Shown here one piece after another: positions 26,231 to 34,474 of a DNA stretch of 64,000 nucleotides. The translations under genes and the position numbers were made by a program. Position 1 is the stretch's first letter, and the number at the start of each line of letters is the position of its first letter. Source of the DNA: Sphingomonas parapaucimobilis NBRC 15100 (lineage in GTDB: Bacteria; Pseudomonadota; Alphaproteobacteria; Sphingomonadales; Sphingomonadaceae); the NCBI RefSeq assembly GCF_000787715.1, contig NZ_BBPI01000087.1, positions 1-64,000 of the forward strand. The letters are read 5' to 3'. The notes beneath the pieces were generated by a model. It made no database searches. It was not told the origin of the DNA and was given only the letters and a program-made list of their open reading frames with translations.

Positions 26231-27474
26231 CCCAGCCTGTTTCGGGCGCGTATGACCCGGCGGGCATGGATCCCGGTCCGGGCTGGAAATGGCGTTTCTG
26301 GTCGATCTTTGCGGGACAGGCGCTGTCGCTGACGGGGTCGGCCATCACGCAATTCGTGCTGATTTGGTGGATCACCGACACGACCGGCGACCTGGGCGCC
26401 TTGGCGATGGCTGGCCTGGTCGCGCTGTTGCCGCAAGCGCTGCTGGGACCGCTCGGGGGCACCTTCGCCGACCGCTACAACCGCCGGATGCTGATGATCG
26501 TCTCCGACCTCCTCTCAGCCTTCTGCATCGTGGTCGTGATCGCGCTGTTCCTGAGCGGCCGGATCGCGCTGTGGCACATCTACACGGCGATGTTCGTGCG
26601 CAGTGCGGCCACCGCCTTCCAGATGCCCGCCGCATCGGCCAGCGAGGCGATGCTGGTGCCCCGGCATTTCCTCCCCCGCGTCGCCGGACTGAACCAGACG
26701 CTGATGGGCCTCGTGACGGTCGCCGCCGCGCCGCTGGGGGGGCTGGCGATCGCGGCGATGCCGGTCGGCAAGGCGTTGTGGATCGATGTCGGCACCGCGC
26801 TGCTTGGCATCGCCCCGCTCCTGGCCTTCGCGATCCCGCAACATCGCCTATCGAGAAGCGGGACCGGCATCTGGACCGAATTTCGCGAAGGCATCGGGGT
26901 CGTCTGGCAAGATGCCCGCTTGCGACGCATCTATGCGCTGCTGACCGCCGTGGTGCTGGTCATCATGCCGACCTTCACGCTGCTGCCGCTGCTGGTGAAG
27001 CAGCATTTCGGCGGCGGGGCGCAGCAGGTCGCGATGCTCGAAAGCCTGGGCGGCGCGGGCATGATCGCCGGCGGTGCGATCGTGGCGATCATCGTCCCCC
27101 GGCGGCTGGTGTCATGGATCTTGTGGGGCTTCAGCTTGTCCTGCGCGACGCTGGCGCTGACCGCGCTGATGCCGTCGGGCCTGTTCTGGCTGGCGGCGAT
27201 CTTCTGGGCGTTGAGCGGCCTGCTGTTCATCCTGGGCGATGCGCCCTTCACCGCCTTGATCCAGGCGACCGTTCCCAATCAGCTGCAGGGACGCGTGCTC
27301 GGTCTGCTCGCCACGCTGATGGGTCTGGCGGCACCGATCGGCCTTCTGATCGCCGCGCCGCTCGGGGCGTTGATCGGCGTGCGCTGGCTGTTCGTCCTGA
27401 CCGGCGCCCTTGGAACGCTGGTCAGCCTGCTGGCATTCCTGTCCGGCGAACTACGCAGGGCGGAGGAAAGCTAG
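26227..27474 (+). CDS. MFS transporter, DHA3-like
   Basis: A 415-residue major facilitator protein with about 12 hydrophobic segments. The N-terminal helix block QALSLTGSAITQFVLIWWI and the loop motif GGTFADRYNRR fit the DHA3/MefE-like drug-exporter group. It is the last gene of the five-gene efflux operon and starts in the cytochrome gene's stop codon. Its TAG stop shares a CTAG palindrome with the stop codon of the convergent TonB-receptor gene. Confidence 0.9.
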   Translation: MTQPVSGAYDPAGMDPGPGWKWRFWSIFAGQALSLTGSAITQFVLIWWITDTTGDLGALAMAGLVALLPQALLGPLGGTFADRYNRRMLMIVSDLLSAFCIVVVIALFLSGRIALWHIYTAMFVRSAATAFQMPAASASEAMLVPRHFLPRVAGLNQTLMGLVTVAAAPLGGLAIAAMPVGKALWIDVGTALLGIAPLLAFAIPQHRLSRSGTGIWTEFREGIGVVWQDARLRRIYALLTAVVLVIMPTFTLLPLLVKQHFGGGAQQVAMLESLGGAGMIAGGAIVAIIVPRRLVSWILWGFSLSCATLALTALMPSGLFWLAAIFWALSGLLFILGDAPFTALIQATVPNQLQGRVLGLLATLMGLAAPIGLLIAAPLGALIGVRWLFVLTGALGTLVSLLAFLSGELRRAEES

Positions 27475-29954
27475 AAGGACCATGCGGCACCGATCCTGAT
27501 GGTTCGCGGTTGCAGGGGCGTCCACTGCGTCCGCCGCATATAGGCCAGCGGATTGCCCAGGGCGAAGCGGTTGCCCGCGCCGTCGAATAGGTTGGAGATA
27601 TCGAGGGTCAGCGTCACCGGCCGGTGCGTCCAGGCCAGCCCCATGTCCGCCTGCGCATAATCGCCCTGCACGAGATGGAGCGGCCCGACCCCGACCCAGG
27701 AGCGTCCGGCATAGCGGACCGAGCCGCGCAGCAACAGGTCGTCGCCGTTCGCCAGCGACCACCGCCGATCGAGTGCCACCCGCAGCGAGACGGCCGGCGT
27801 ATTGGGTAGCGCCTGTTCCCGCGCAAGGGCGAACGGCGGGGCAGGAGCGGTCAGCATGCTGCGGGTCAGGACGATCGCCCCGGCCAGCCGGACGGCCCGT
27901 GCGGGGCGCCACTGCACCGTCGTCTCCAGCGACCAGATCTGTCCATCGCCGATATTGGCGGTATGCGGCCCCGTCGCCCCGTAAAGGTCCGCCTGGATGC
28001 TGCGCCAATTGGCGAAGGATAGCGCCGTTTGGCCGTGGAAACGCGATGCGGGATCGCCGAACCGCAGGCCCGCTTCGATGGTGTCCAGCGTGTCGGGTCC
28101 GAACACGACATAGCCCTCGTCCGGCGATATGTCATCCGGATCGACCGACACCTCGGTGTCCAGGCCATAGCCGCCGACGCGCAGCCCGCGCTGATAACGC
28201 AGATGGCCGGTGAGGCCGGGCTTCCAGTCCCAGCGCAGGGCGGCACTGGGCAGGAAGGTCACGTCACCGCCATTGGCCACCTCCACCGCAAGCCCCTGCT
28301 CGCGCCCGCCGGGCAGGATGGTGGTGCCGAAAAAGTCGAGATAGGTCGCGCGCAATCCCATGGTCGCCGCCAGCCTGTTCCCCAGCGCCAGGGTCGCTTC
28401 GCCGAACAGCGCCACGTCGACCACGCGGTTGCCGATACCGCGCAGCACCGTCCCGCCATCGCGACCGACGGTCGAATGGATCAGCCGGTCGTCGCTGATC
28501 GTGGCATAGCTGCCCAGTAGGAAACCGTTGCCGCTGTCACGGTGCCGGGCCAGGCGCAGTTCCCCGGTCACGACCTGCGAGCTGCTTGCCGTCTCCAGCG
28601 CGGTGGCACCGCGCACCAGCCCCGCCGCGTCATAGCGCGCCATGACATTGTTCCGGACCAGCGACAGCGCCGCGGTCAGCGTCTGTCCCCCGGCGCTGCG
28701 ATGCTGGACGGTGATCGAGCCCATCCGGAAGTCGTTCGACGACGGCTCCGCCACCGGCACCGCACGGGTCAAGGGCGGGGCGGCGGCATCGACATATTGG
28801 GCGTCGCGGTTGTCGATCCGCTGATAGACGCCGCCGATATCGATCGTCCAGGCATCGCCGGGGCGGAGGCGCAAGGTCGCCCGGCCACCGCCCACGTCAC
28901 TGCGGTTCACGCCCCTTTTGCCCCGGAGCGTATCGTCGACATAGCCGGGCGTCCGCGATCCATAACCGAGGATGCGCAGCGCGGCGCGATCGCCCAGCGG
29001 CGCGTTGAGGACCGCCATGGCATCGCCGCCGGTCCCGCCATGCGCGATCCCCGTCGCCCCCAGGCCGACCGCGCCCGACCAGCGATCCAGTACCGGCGGG
29101 TTGGGTGTGACACGTATCACCCCGCCCAGTGCGCCGGTGCCGTAGAGCGTCCCCTGCGGCCCCTCCAGCAACTCGACCGAGGCGATGTCGTAGAGCGCGA
29201 GGTTCGGATCGGGCGCGCTGTAGTTCAGCTGGATCTCACCCAGATACTGGCCGACCGTCGCCTGGCTGCCGCCCACCAAACTGCTGTCCGCGATCCCCCG
29301 CACGAACAGCTTCTCGCGCCCCGGCCCCAGGCTGGTCGTCGTCAGCACCGGCAACAGGTTCGCCAGCGCGCGGGTGTCGGCATTGGCCCCGCGGCCGATC
29401 GTCAGATCGTCGGCGGTCAGCATATGGGCGGAGCCGGGATAATCCTCGATCGGGACGCCCCGCTTGCTGGCCATCACCACGACCTCCGCGCCGACGACCG
29501 GAGGCGGCGGCGGCGGCGGCGGCGGATCGCGGCGCGGCGGCGGCGGGGCCGGATCGGCGATGCGACGCGCGCGCTCGATCCGATAGACACAGGGCGCGGA
29601 CCGCACCGCGACCAGGCCAGTGCCTGCCAGCAGGCGGGAAAGCGCCTGTTCGACGGTCATCCGCCCCCGGATGGCCGCGCGCAAATGGCGCTGCGCCAGG
29701 ATCGGGTCGGTGCCCGCCACGCTGACGCCGCCTTGCAGTCCGACCGTCACCAGGGCGCGCGACAAGGGCACGACCCCGATATCGAACCAGCGCAGGTCGC
29801 CGCTCGCCGGACCTTGCCCGACGGCGGCTGTCGCAGACAGGATCATCGGGATCATAACTCCGACGGCATGCAAAACCCTCACCGTCGTCGAAGCTCGTCC
29901 GGCATGGGGTGCCCGTCCCCTGCTCCAAAGCATGATGCCATCAGCGTGATCCAC
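27471..29954 (-). CDS. TonB-dependent receptor with STN signalling domain (FecA-like)
   Basis: Up to 827 residues. After a signal-like segment (MIPMILSATAAVGQG) comes a secretin/TonB short N-terminal domain (about residues 60-130), a Pro-rich linker with nine consecutive prolines, a TonB-box-like EVVVMASKR, the plug (RGIADSSLVGG; SVELLEGPQGTLYGTGALGG) and a 22-strand-type barrel ending in Phe. The STN domain together with the upstream fecI and fecR genes marks a cell-surface signalling receptor, typically for a ferric chelate; the substrate is unknown. The start is uncertain: the GTG at 29954 and the ATG at 29933 both lie in a repeat element, and later starts (GTG at 29882, ATG at 29855) are possible. 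Confidence 0.88.
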   Translation of the reverse strand: MDHADGIMLWSRGRAPHAGRASTTVRVLHAVGVMIPMILSATAAVGQGPASGDLRWFDIGVVPLSRALVTVGLQGGVSVAGTDPILAQRHLRAAIRGRMTVEQALSRLLAGTGLVAVRSAPCVYRIERARRIADPAPPPPRRDPPPPPPPPPVVGAEVVVMASKRGVPIEDYPGSAHMLTADDLTIGRGANADTRALANLLPVLTTTSLGPGREKLFVRGIADSSLVGGSQATVGQYLGEIQLNYSAPDPNLALYDIASVELLEGPQGTLYGTGALGGVIRVTPNPPVLDRWSGAVGLGATGIAHGGTGGDAMAVLNAPLGDRAALRILGYGSRTPGYVDDTLRGKRGVNRSDVGGGRATLRLRPGDAWTIDIGGVYQRIDNRDAQYVDAAAPPLTRAVPVAEPSSNDFRMGSITVQHRSAGGQTLTAALSLVRNNVMARYDAAGLVRGATALETASSSQVVTGELRLARHRDSGNGFLLGSYATISDDRLIHSTVGRDGGTVLRGIGNRVVDVALFGEATLALGNRLAATMGLRATYLDFFGTTILPGGREQGLAVEVANGGDVTFLPSAALRWDWKPGLTGHLRYQRGLRVGGYGLDTEVSVDPDDISPDEGYVVFGPDTLDTIEAGLRFGDPASRFHGQTALSFANWRSIQADLYGATGPHTANIGDGQIWSLETTVQWRPARAVRLAGAIVLTRSMLTAPAPPFALAREQALPNTPAVSLRVALDRRWSLANGDDLLLRGSVRYAGRSWVGVGPLHLVQGDYAQADMGLAWTHRPVTLTLDISNLFDGAGNRFALGNPLAYMRRTQWTPLQPRTIRIGAAWSF
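29503..29525. repeat. GGC trinucleotide tract in the receptor gene
   Basis: An uninterrupted run of seven GGC units plus two bases encodes the polyproline linker between the STN domain and the TonB box. Changes in unit number would keep the frame and only alter linker length. Confidence 0.7.
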
Positions 29955-30082
29955 CCCTGCCCTTCAGGGGAGGGGCAGGGGGTGGAGCGTTTGTGCAAAC
30001 GCCGGGCCTGTGGCGATGCCCCACCCCAACCCCTCCCCTGAAGGGGAAGGGCCAGGCTCGGTTCGATCCCATGTCGTCATGC
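29930..30082. repeat. 153-bp MITE-like element, copy 1
   Basis: This element recurs at 54008-54160 in inverted orientation with only a few differences over the same length. Its ends are short inverted repeats (GCATGATG at this end), and inside are two GC-rich palindromes of the CCCCTTCAGGGGAGGGG type and an internal stem around GCGTTT. It fills the gap between fecR, whose stop codon starts 2 nt beyond, and the TonB-receptor gene, whose first possible start codons lie in the element. No coding capacity. Confidence 0.8.
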
Positions 30083-30083
30083 T

Positions 30084-31073
30084 CTAGCGCGCCGGGACGA
30101 ACGACAAACGACCATGGATCGCCTTGACGCGGATGGGCAGTGCCGCCTCGATCTGGCGGCGGAGCTGCGACCGGTCGGCGATCTGGAAGACCGCGGTGAC
30201 CTTCATGCCGCGCAGCACCGGGTCCACCGCGACGGGCGCGCCCATATAGCGGGACAGGGTGTTCGCAACCGCCTCGATCGGCTTGTCGGTGAACACCAGC
30301 TGCCCGCGTTCCCACGCCAGCGCCTGATCGGGATCGACCCGCTCGACCGTATCCGTCCGCTCGCCGGGCTCCCGGCTGAGCGCCGTTCCTGCCGGCAACT
30401 TCGTGACGACGCCGCCATCGACCGCCGGCGATACGGATACCAGCCCTCGACGGACGGCGACCGCGAAACGGCCCCCTTCATCGAGCACGTCGAATTCGGT
30501 CCCCAGGACCCGGACGTCACGCCCCGCCGCCGTGACCGTGAAGGGGCGCGCCGCTTCATGGCGCACGTCGAACAGAACCTCGCCAGTCGCCAGCGTCGCG
30601 GTGCGCCGGTCGTCCTCCAGCCGGACCGTCACCGCGCTGTTGCGGTTCAGGGTCAGGCGCGACCCGTCCGCCAGCGTCACGATTTTCGTCGCGTCACCGC
30701 CGGTGCGATAGGTTTCGCCCTGGGGGGCGATCATCCGCGTGATCTGCGGGCCAGCCAGCACCGCCGCCGCCGCGGCGGCGGCCATGCCCAGCGCCGGGAG
30801 CGCCCATCGCCGCGACCGGTCACGCTTCGCCCGTGCATCGGCGAGGGAGTGGACGGCCGCCCCCTCGCCCTGTGCGGCAAGCGGTGCCGCATCGTGCATA
30901 TCATCCGCCGCAATCCACAGGCCTTCGACCCTGGCATAGGCGGCGACATGCGCCGGATCGGCCTGAAGCCATGCGAGATGCGCCTCCCACAGTTGTTCGT
31001 CCTCGCAATCCTGCAAGCGAACGAACCACTGGATGGCCGCCTCTTCCGCATCATCGGTCGTCATTGGTGCCAT
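30084..31073 (-). CDS. FecR-type transmembrane anti-sigma regulator
   Basis: A 329-residue protein with a cytoplasmic N-terminal FecR domain (DDAEEAAIQWFVRLQD; WLQADPAHVAAYARVEGLW), one transmembrane helix (WALPALGMAAAAAAAVLAGP, about residues 90-110) and a periplasmic FecR beta-sandwich (IVTLADGSRLTLNRNSAVTV, LATGEVLFDVRHEAARPFTV, VLGTEFDV). The C-terminal part resembles an STN fold that meets the receptor's signalling domain. It relays receptor occupancy to the sigma factor. The ATG at 31073 was chosen over a neighbouring GTG at 31076 and an ATG at 31064. Confidence 0.92.
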   Translation of the reverse strand: MAPMTTDDAEEAAIQWFVRLQDCEDEQLWEAHLAWLQADPAHVAAYARVEGLWIAADDMHDAAPLAAQGEGAAVHSLADARAKRDRSRRWALPALGMAAAAAAAVLAGPQITRMIAPQGETYRTGGDATKIVTLADGSRLTLNRNSAVTVRLEDDRRTATLATGEVLFDVRHEAARPFTVTAAGRDVRVLGTEFDVLDEGGRFAVAVRRGLVSVSPAVDGGVVTKLPAGTALSREPGERTDTVERVDPDQALAWERGQLVFTDKPIEAVANTLSRYMGAPVAVDPVLRGMKVTAVFQIADRSQLRRQIEAALPIRVKAIHGRLSFVPAR

Positions 31074-31166
31074 CACGCTACCGCCCCGTCCTTCGCTGGT
31101 CCCCCGCCATCATGGACGAAGTCGTTCCATGGGCTCCGCAATATCTTCTGGTGTCCGGGCACGGGA

Positions 31167-31721
31167 TTATCGATCAAGGCTTTGCGAGAGATGCCGGAGG
31201 GCCGACATCATATGCTTTTCGATCAGGCTTCGCGACACGCCCATCCGCTCGGCCACCTGCGCATGGGTCAGCCCCTCGATCTTGTGCAACCGGAAACTCG
31301 TCTGCACCGCCTCGGGCAGGGCGGCGAGTGCGATACGCATCTGACGCAGTTGATCGCGGGCGATCAGTGCCTCGTCCTGGGGAACCGCGTCGCTGACGTC
31401 CTCTCCACCCACCGAGACGTTATGATTGGCCTCGCGCCAGTCTCTGTCCCGCCGTGCGCGGGCGCGGTCCTGGCGCAGACGGTCGAGCAGGATGTTATTG
31501 CCCAGCCGATAGAGATACCCGCCCGGATGCTGCACTTCGGTATAGCAACGTACCGAAACGACGCGCAGATAGATTTCCTGGACGATGTCCTGTCCTTCCG
31601 CCTGCCCTACTCGAGCCGCGAAGTAACGGAGCAGCGCCGCCCTGCGCGCCAGAAAAGCGTCGAGCAGTGCTGTGGACGGCGACGGGGGCGGCACGATGTC
31701 GTTCATCGGTGGCTTTTGCAC
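31167..31721 (-). CDS. ECF sigma factor, FecI type
   Basis: A 184-residue ECF sigma factor with region 2 (LLRYFAARVGQAEGQDIVQEIYLR, HPGGYLYRLGNNILLDRLRQ) and region 4 (LAALPEAVQTSFRLHKIEGLTHAQVAERMGVS, LIEKHM). It heads the sigma/anti-sigma/receptor set on the minus strand and should transcribe the receptor gene when FecR is activated. A second possible start is five codons in. The gap to fecR is 93 nt. Confidence 0.93.
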   Translation of the reverse strand: MQKPPMNDIVPPPSPSTALLDAFLARRAALLRYFAARVGQAEGQDIVQEIYLRVVSVRCYTEVQHPGGYLYRLGNNILLDRLRQDRARARRDRDWREANHNVSVGGEDVSDAVPQDEALIARDQLRQMRIALAALPEAVQTSFRLHKIEGLTHAQVAERMGVSRSLIEKHMMSALRHLSQSLDR

Positions 31722-31859
31722 GGGTTGTTTGAGGATCGGGACAAGCGGCTATCACCCCCGACATGCGCGGCCAATGGAGCGCCACGTCATCTGCACATAG
31801 TCTCCACAGACCCCCCTCAAAACCATTCGATATCCGTGCCGGACGCGCGATGGCGTGGA

Positions 31860-32729
31860 TTATTGAGTCCCCTGCCAGTCCCGTATGCGCAGGCGTGCGG
31901 CGAACAGCCCGCGCTGCGCGAACCGGCGGCCCAGCCAGCGGAAATAGCGATCCTTCAGCGCGAAGGGCGTCAGATGATAGGCCAGCCGCTCCGTGAGCGT
32001 CCATCGTATCGGCACCCGCCGCCGTCTGGACGGACTACACCAATGGGATGGCGTCATGCGCTGGCGTCCCAGCTTCATGACGCGGTGCAGGACCTCATGA
32101 TCTCCCAGGACATAGGGCCAGCGAGACATGTCATAGCCGCCCGCCGCCCGCAGCGCGTCGGTGCGAAAGCAATGCCCCGCAGCGCCGACATGGGCCTGGC
32201 GCGGCAACAGGCGGGTCGCGATACATTGGTGCAGCGTCATTGCGGCTGCCCGGGCGCCAAGATTGTCCGAAGGCACGAAACAGGCCGATGCCACCACCGT
32301 CCGCCCGCAGCGGTCATCGAGCAGACGCTCGGCCTGCGCCAGATAGCCGATCGGATAAAAGGTATCGGCATCGCAGGTCGCGACGAACTCCGTCTCCACC
32401 TGCGCCAGCCCGGCGGTGAAGGCGGCGGTCTGCCCGGCGATCTCGCCTTGGCGTAGAATGACATAATCGACGCCGCGACCGGCCAGGGCGCCATGGCAAA
32501 GGGCGACCGAGCAATCGGTCGAGCCATTGTCGATCAGGACCAGCTTGAACGGCCGGGTCTGGCGGCGAAGCTGTTGCAGCGTCGCGACGATCGTATCCGC
32601 TTCGTTGTAGAAGGCCAGCAGGATCGTCCATCGCGCGGCGGCGGCACTGGCACCGGCACCGGCAACCGGTTCATCCCACCAATCCGGATCAAAGGCGACC
32701 GTCTCGTCGCAGGGTTCATATCCTGACAT
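31860..32729 (-). CDS. Family 2 glycosyltransferase
   Basis: A 289-residue GT2 protein: WTILLAFYNEADTIVATLQQL, donor-binding LVLIDNGSTDCS and the metal motif ATCDADTFYPIGYL. The C-terminal part (about residues 150-289) is basic and lacks obvious membrane helices. The ATG at 32729 is used; an in-frame GTG 10 codons upstream is possible. It stands alone, divergent from the mlaA-like gene, and downstream on the minus strand lies fecI. Acceptor unknown. Confidence 0.85.
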   Translation of the reverse strand: MSGYEPCDETVAFDPDWWDEPVAGAGASAAAARWTILLAFYNEADTIVATLQQLRRQTRPFKLVLIDNGSTDCSVALCHGALAGRGVDYVILRQGEIAGQTAAFTAGLAQVETEFVATCDADTFYPIGYLAQAERLLDDRCGRTVVASACFVPSDNLGARAAAMTLHQCIATRLLPRQAHVGAAGHCFRTDALRAAGGYDMSRWPYVLGDHEVLHRVMKLGRQRMTPSHWCSPSRRRRVPIRWTLTERLAYHLTPFALKDRYFRWLGRRFAQRGLFAARLRIRDWQGTQ

Positions 32730-32834
32730 GCGCGATAGACGGAGACGGCGCGCCTCCACCTCAAGCCGGCTTCAACTTTTCGAACGGCTGTCGTTGAGGT
32801 GATCGCCCGACCGCGTCGTCTCTGGGTCAGACAG

Positions 32835-33827
32835 ATGGAATTCGAGGGTGCGTGCCGTTGCGGCATCGGCCGAAGGGGGACTGGGTTGATTGCTGCACCG
32901 TTGATGGCATTGCTGGCGACGACGTCCTCGCCCCTGCAAGGGACGGTTCCTCCGGCCGGGGATTTCGACACGGTCTCGATCACCGTTGCGGAAGTCCATG
33001 CGTTCGACCCGGCGGACTTCGACCAGGCCCCGCCCCCCAGGAAACAAGGCGATCCCAACGCAGGCCCCGACACGGGCGACGAGATCGTGGTCACGGCGAG
33101 CCGCCACCGGGCGGACGATCCTATACACGAAGTGAATAGGGCGTCCTTCGCGCTGACCGAGACGGTGGACGACGCGGTCATGGCGCCGGTCGCCCATGCT
33201 TACCAACGGACGACACCAAAGCCGATCCGAACCGGTTTGCGCAACGTCTTCGCCAATCTGCGCGAACCTGTGGCCTTCGCCAATTTCCTGCTGCAACTGA
33301 AAATCGGCAAGGCGGCGGAAACGGCGGGCCGCTTTGCGATCAATTCGACGCTCGGCCTGGCGGGTGTGATCGACGTCGCGCGCCGATGCCCGTTCAACCT
33401 TCCCCGCCGCCCGAACGGCTTTTCGGACACGCTGGGCTTTTATGGCGTGAAGCCGGGGCCGTTCCTGTTCGTGCCGCTGATCGGGCCGACGACGCTGCGC
33501 GATCTGGTCGGCGGCACGGTGGACGGAGTCGCATCGCCGCTGATCATCGGCGGGCCGTTCCGCAACCGGGCCTATATCATCACCAGCAATATTTTCCGCA
33601 CACTCGATCGCCGCGCCGAAATGGATGAGGAATTGCGCACCATGCGCGAACAGCCCGATCCCTATGTCGCACGGCGGGATCGCTATCTCGATCGGCGGGA
33701 GGCGCGGGCGCGGCGGCTGAAGGGGCTGGGCGATGCCGAAACCATGGTGGGGGAAACGCCCTATGGCCAGATCGATCCCTCAGCGAACGCCCATGGCTGC
33801 CACCATGGCCGAGACCAGCACGAGTGA
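32835..33827 (+). CDS. mlaA: MlaA/VacJ-like outer-membrane lipid asymmetry protein
   Basis: A 330-residue protein whose central 200 residues match MlaA: YQRTTPKPIRTGLRNVFANL, REPVAFANFLLQLK, GRFAINSTLGLAGVIDVA, FSDTLGFYGVKPGPFLFVPL and GPTTLRDLVGGTVDG. MlaA removes misplaced phospholipids from the outer leaflet of the outer membrane and hands them to MlaC. The N-terminus has a signal-like hydrophobic stretch (LIAAPLMALLATTSS) but no lipobox Cys, unlike typical MlaA lipoproteins. A TTG start at 32886 with a strong AAGGGGGA site is an alternative. No mlaBCDEF genes are nearby. Confidence 0.85.
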   Translation: MEFEGACRCGIGRRGTGLIAAPLMALLATTSSPLQGTVPPAGDFDTVSITVAEVHAFDPADFDQAPPPRKQGDPNAGPDTGDEIVVTASRHRADDPIHEVNRASFALTETVDDAVMAPVAHAYQRTTPKPIRTGLRNVFANLREPVAFANFLLQLKIGKAAETAGRFAINSTLGLAGVIDVARRCPFNLPRRPNGFSDTLGFYGVKPGPFLFVPLIGPTTLRDLVGGTVDGVASPLIIGGPFRNRAYIITSNIFRTLDRRAEMDEELRTMREQPDPYVARRDRYLDRREARARRLKGLGDAETMVGETPYGQIDPSANAHGCHHGRDQHE

Positions 33828-33941
33828 CCGCAACCGTCAAAGCACCATCTTTTCGGATAAACCGATTGCGGAGTCCCCGCATCGACTTCGTCTCTCGCAC
33901 ATCACCGCCCAGTTTGAGACGGCCGGATGGAAGGACGAACG

Positions 33942-34361
33942 ATGCGACTTGTTGCCTTATGCCTGGCCTCTCTACTCCTATCGGCAACGCTGATCCCGAA
34001 CACCGCACACGGGCAGAGCTGGCACCGGGACGGATATGATCGCAGCGGATACCACGACTATCGCGACGGCTATGACGATGGCGGCGGCGACGGGTATCGG
34101 GATGGTCATGACGACGGTTACGAGCGGGGGCATGGCGACGGCTATCATCGCGGCTATGCCGATGGCCGGGACGATGACCGCCCTGCCGGCAATCCCTGCC
34201 GTGCGCAGGGCGGTGCCGGGGCGCTATTGGGTGCGGTCGGTGGTGGCTTGGCGGGTCATCTGGTCTCGGGACGCCGCGACAAGTTGATGGGAACGGCACT
34301 CGGCGCGCTGGCGGGCGGGGTCGCGGGCGACGCCATCCACCGCCGCGATCGCTGCCGGTAA
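33942..34361 (+). CDS. Secreted Asp/Gly/Tyr-repeat protein with glycine-zipper domain
   Basis: A 139-residue exported protein. A signal peptide (about residues 1-24, ending TAHGQ) precedes a 50-residue low-complexity stretch of DGY, DGH and RGY repeats, then a Cys and a glycine-zipper 2TM-type segment (GALLGAVGGGLAGHLVSG, GTALGALAGGVAGDAI). The internal ATG at 33942 is chosen because it begins the signal peptide and has a GGAAGGA site just before it. Glycine-zipper proteins associate with the outer membrane; function is unknown. The His/Asp/Tyr repeat could bind metal, which is speculation. Confidence 0.8.
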   Translation: MRLVALCLASLLLSATLIPNTAHGQSWHRDGYDRSGYHDYRDGYDDGGGDGYRDGHDDGYERGHGDGYHRGYADGRDDDRPAGNPCRAQGGAGALLGAVGGGLAGHLVSGRRDKLMGTALGALAGGVAGDAIHRRDRCR

Positions 34362-34474
34362 TCAATCTCAAAAAAAGTTATTCAGGCAATTGAGGTGCGG
34401 CCTGGACCATTTCGTCACAGCATCGATGGATGATGCCATCGAACAAGATATCACGACACCGGGATTTCACCGAC

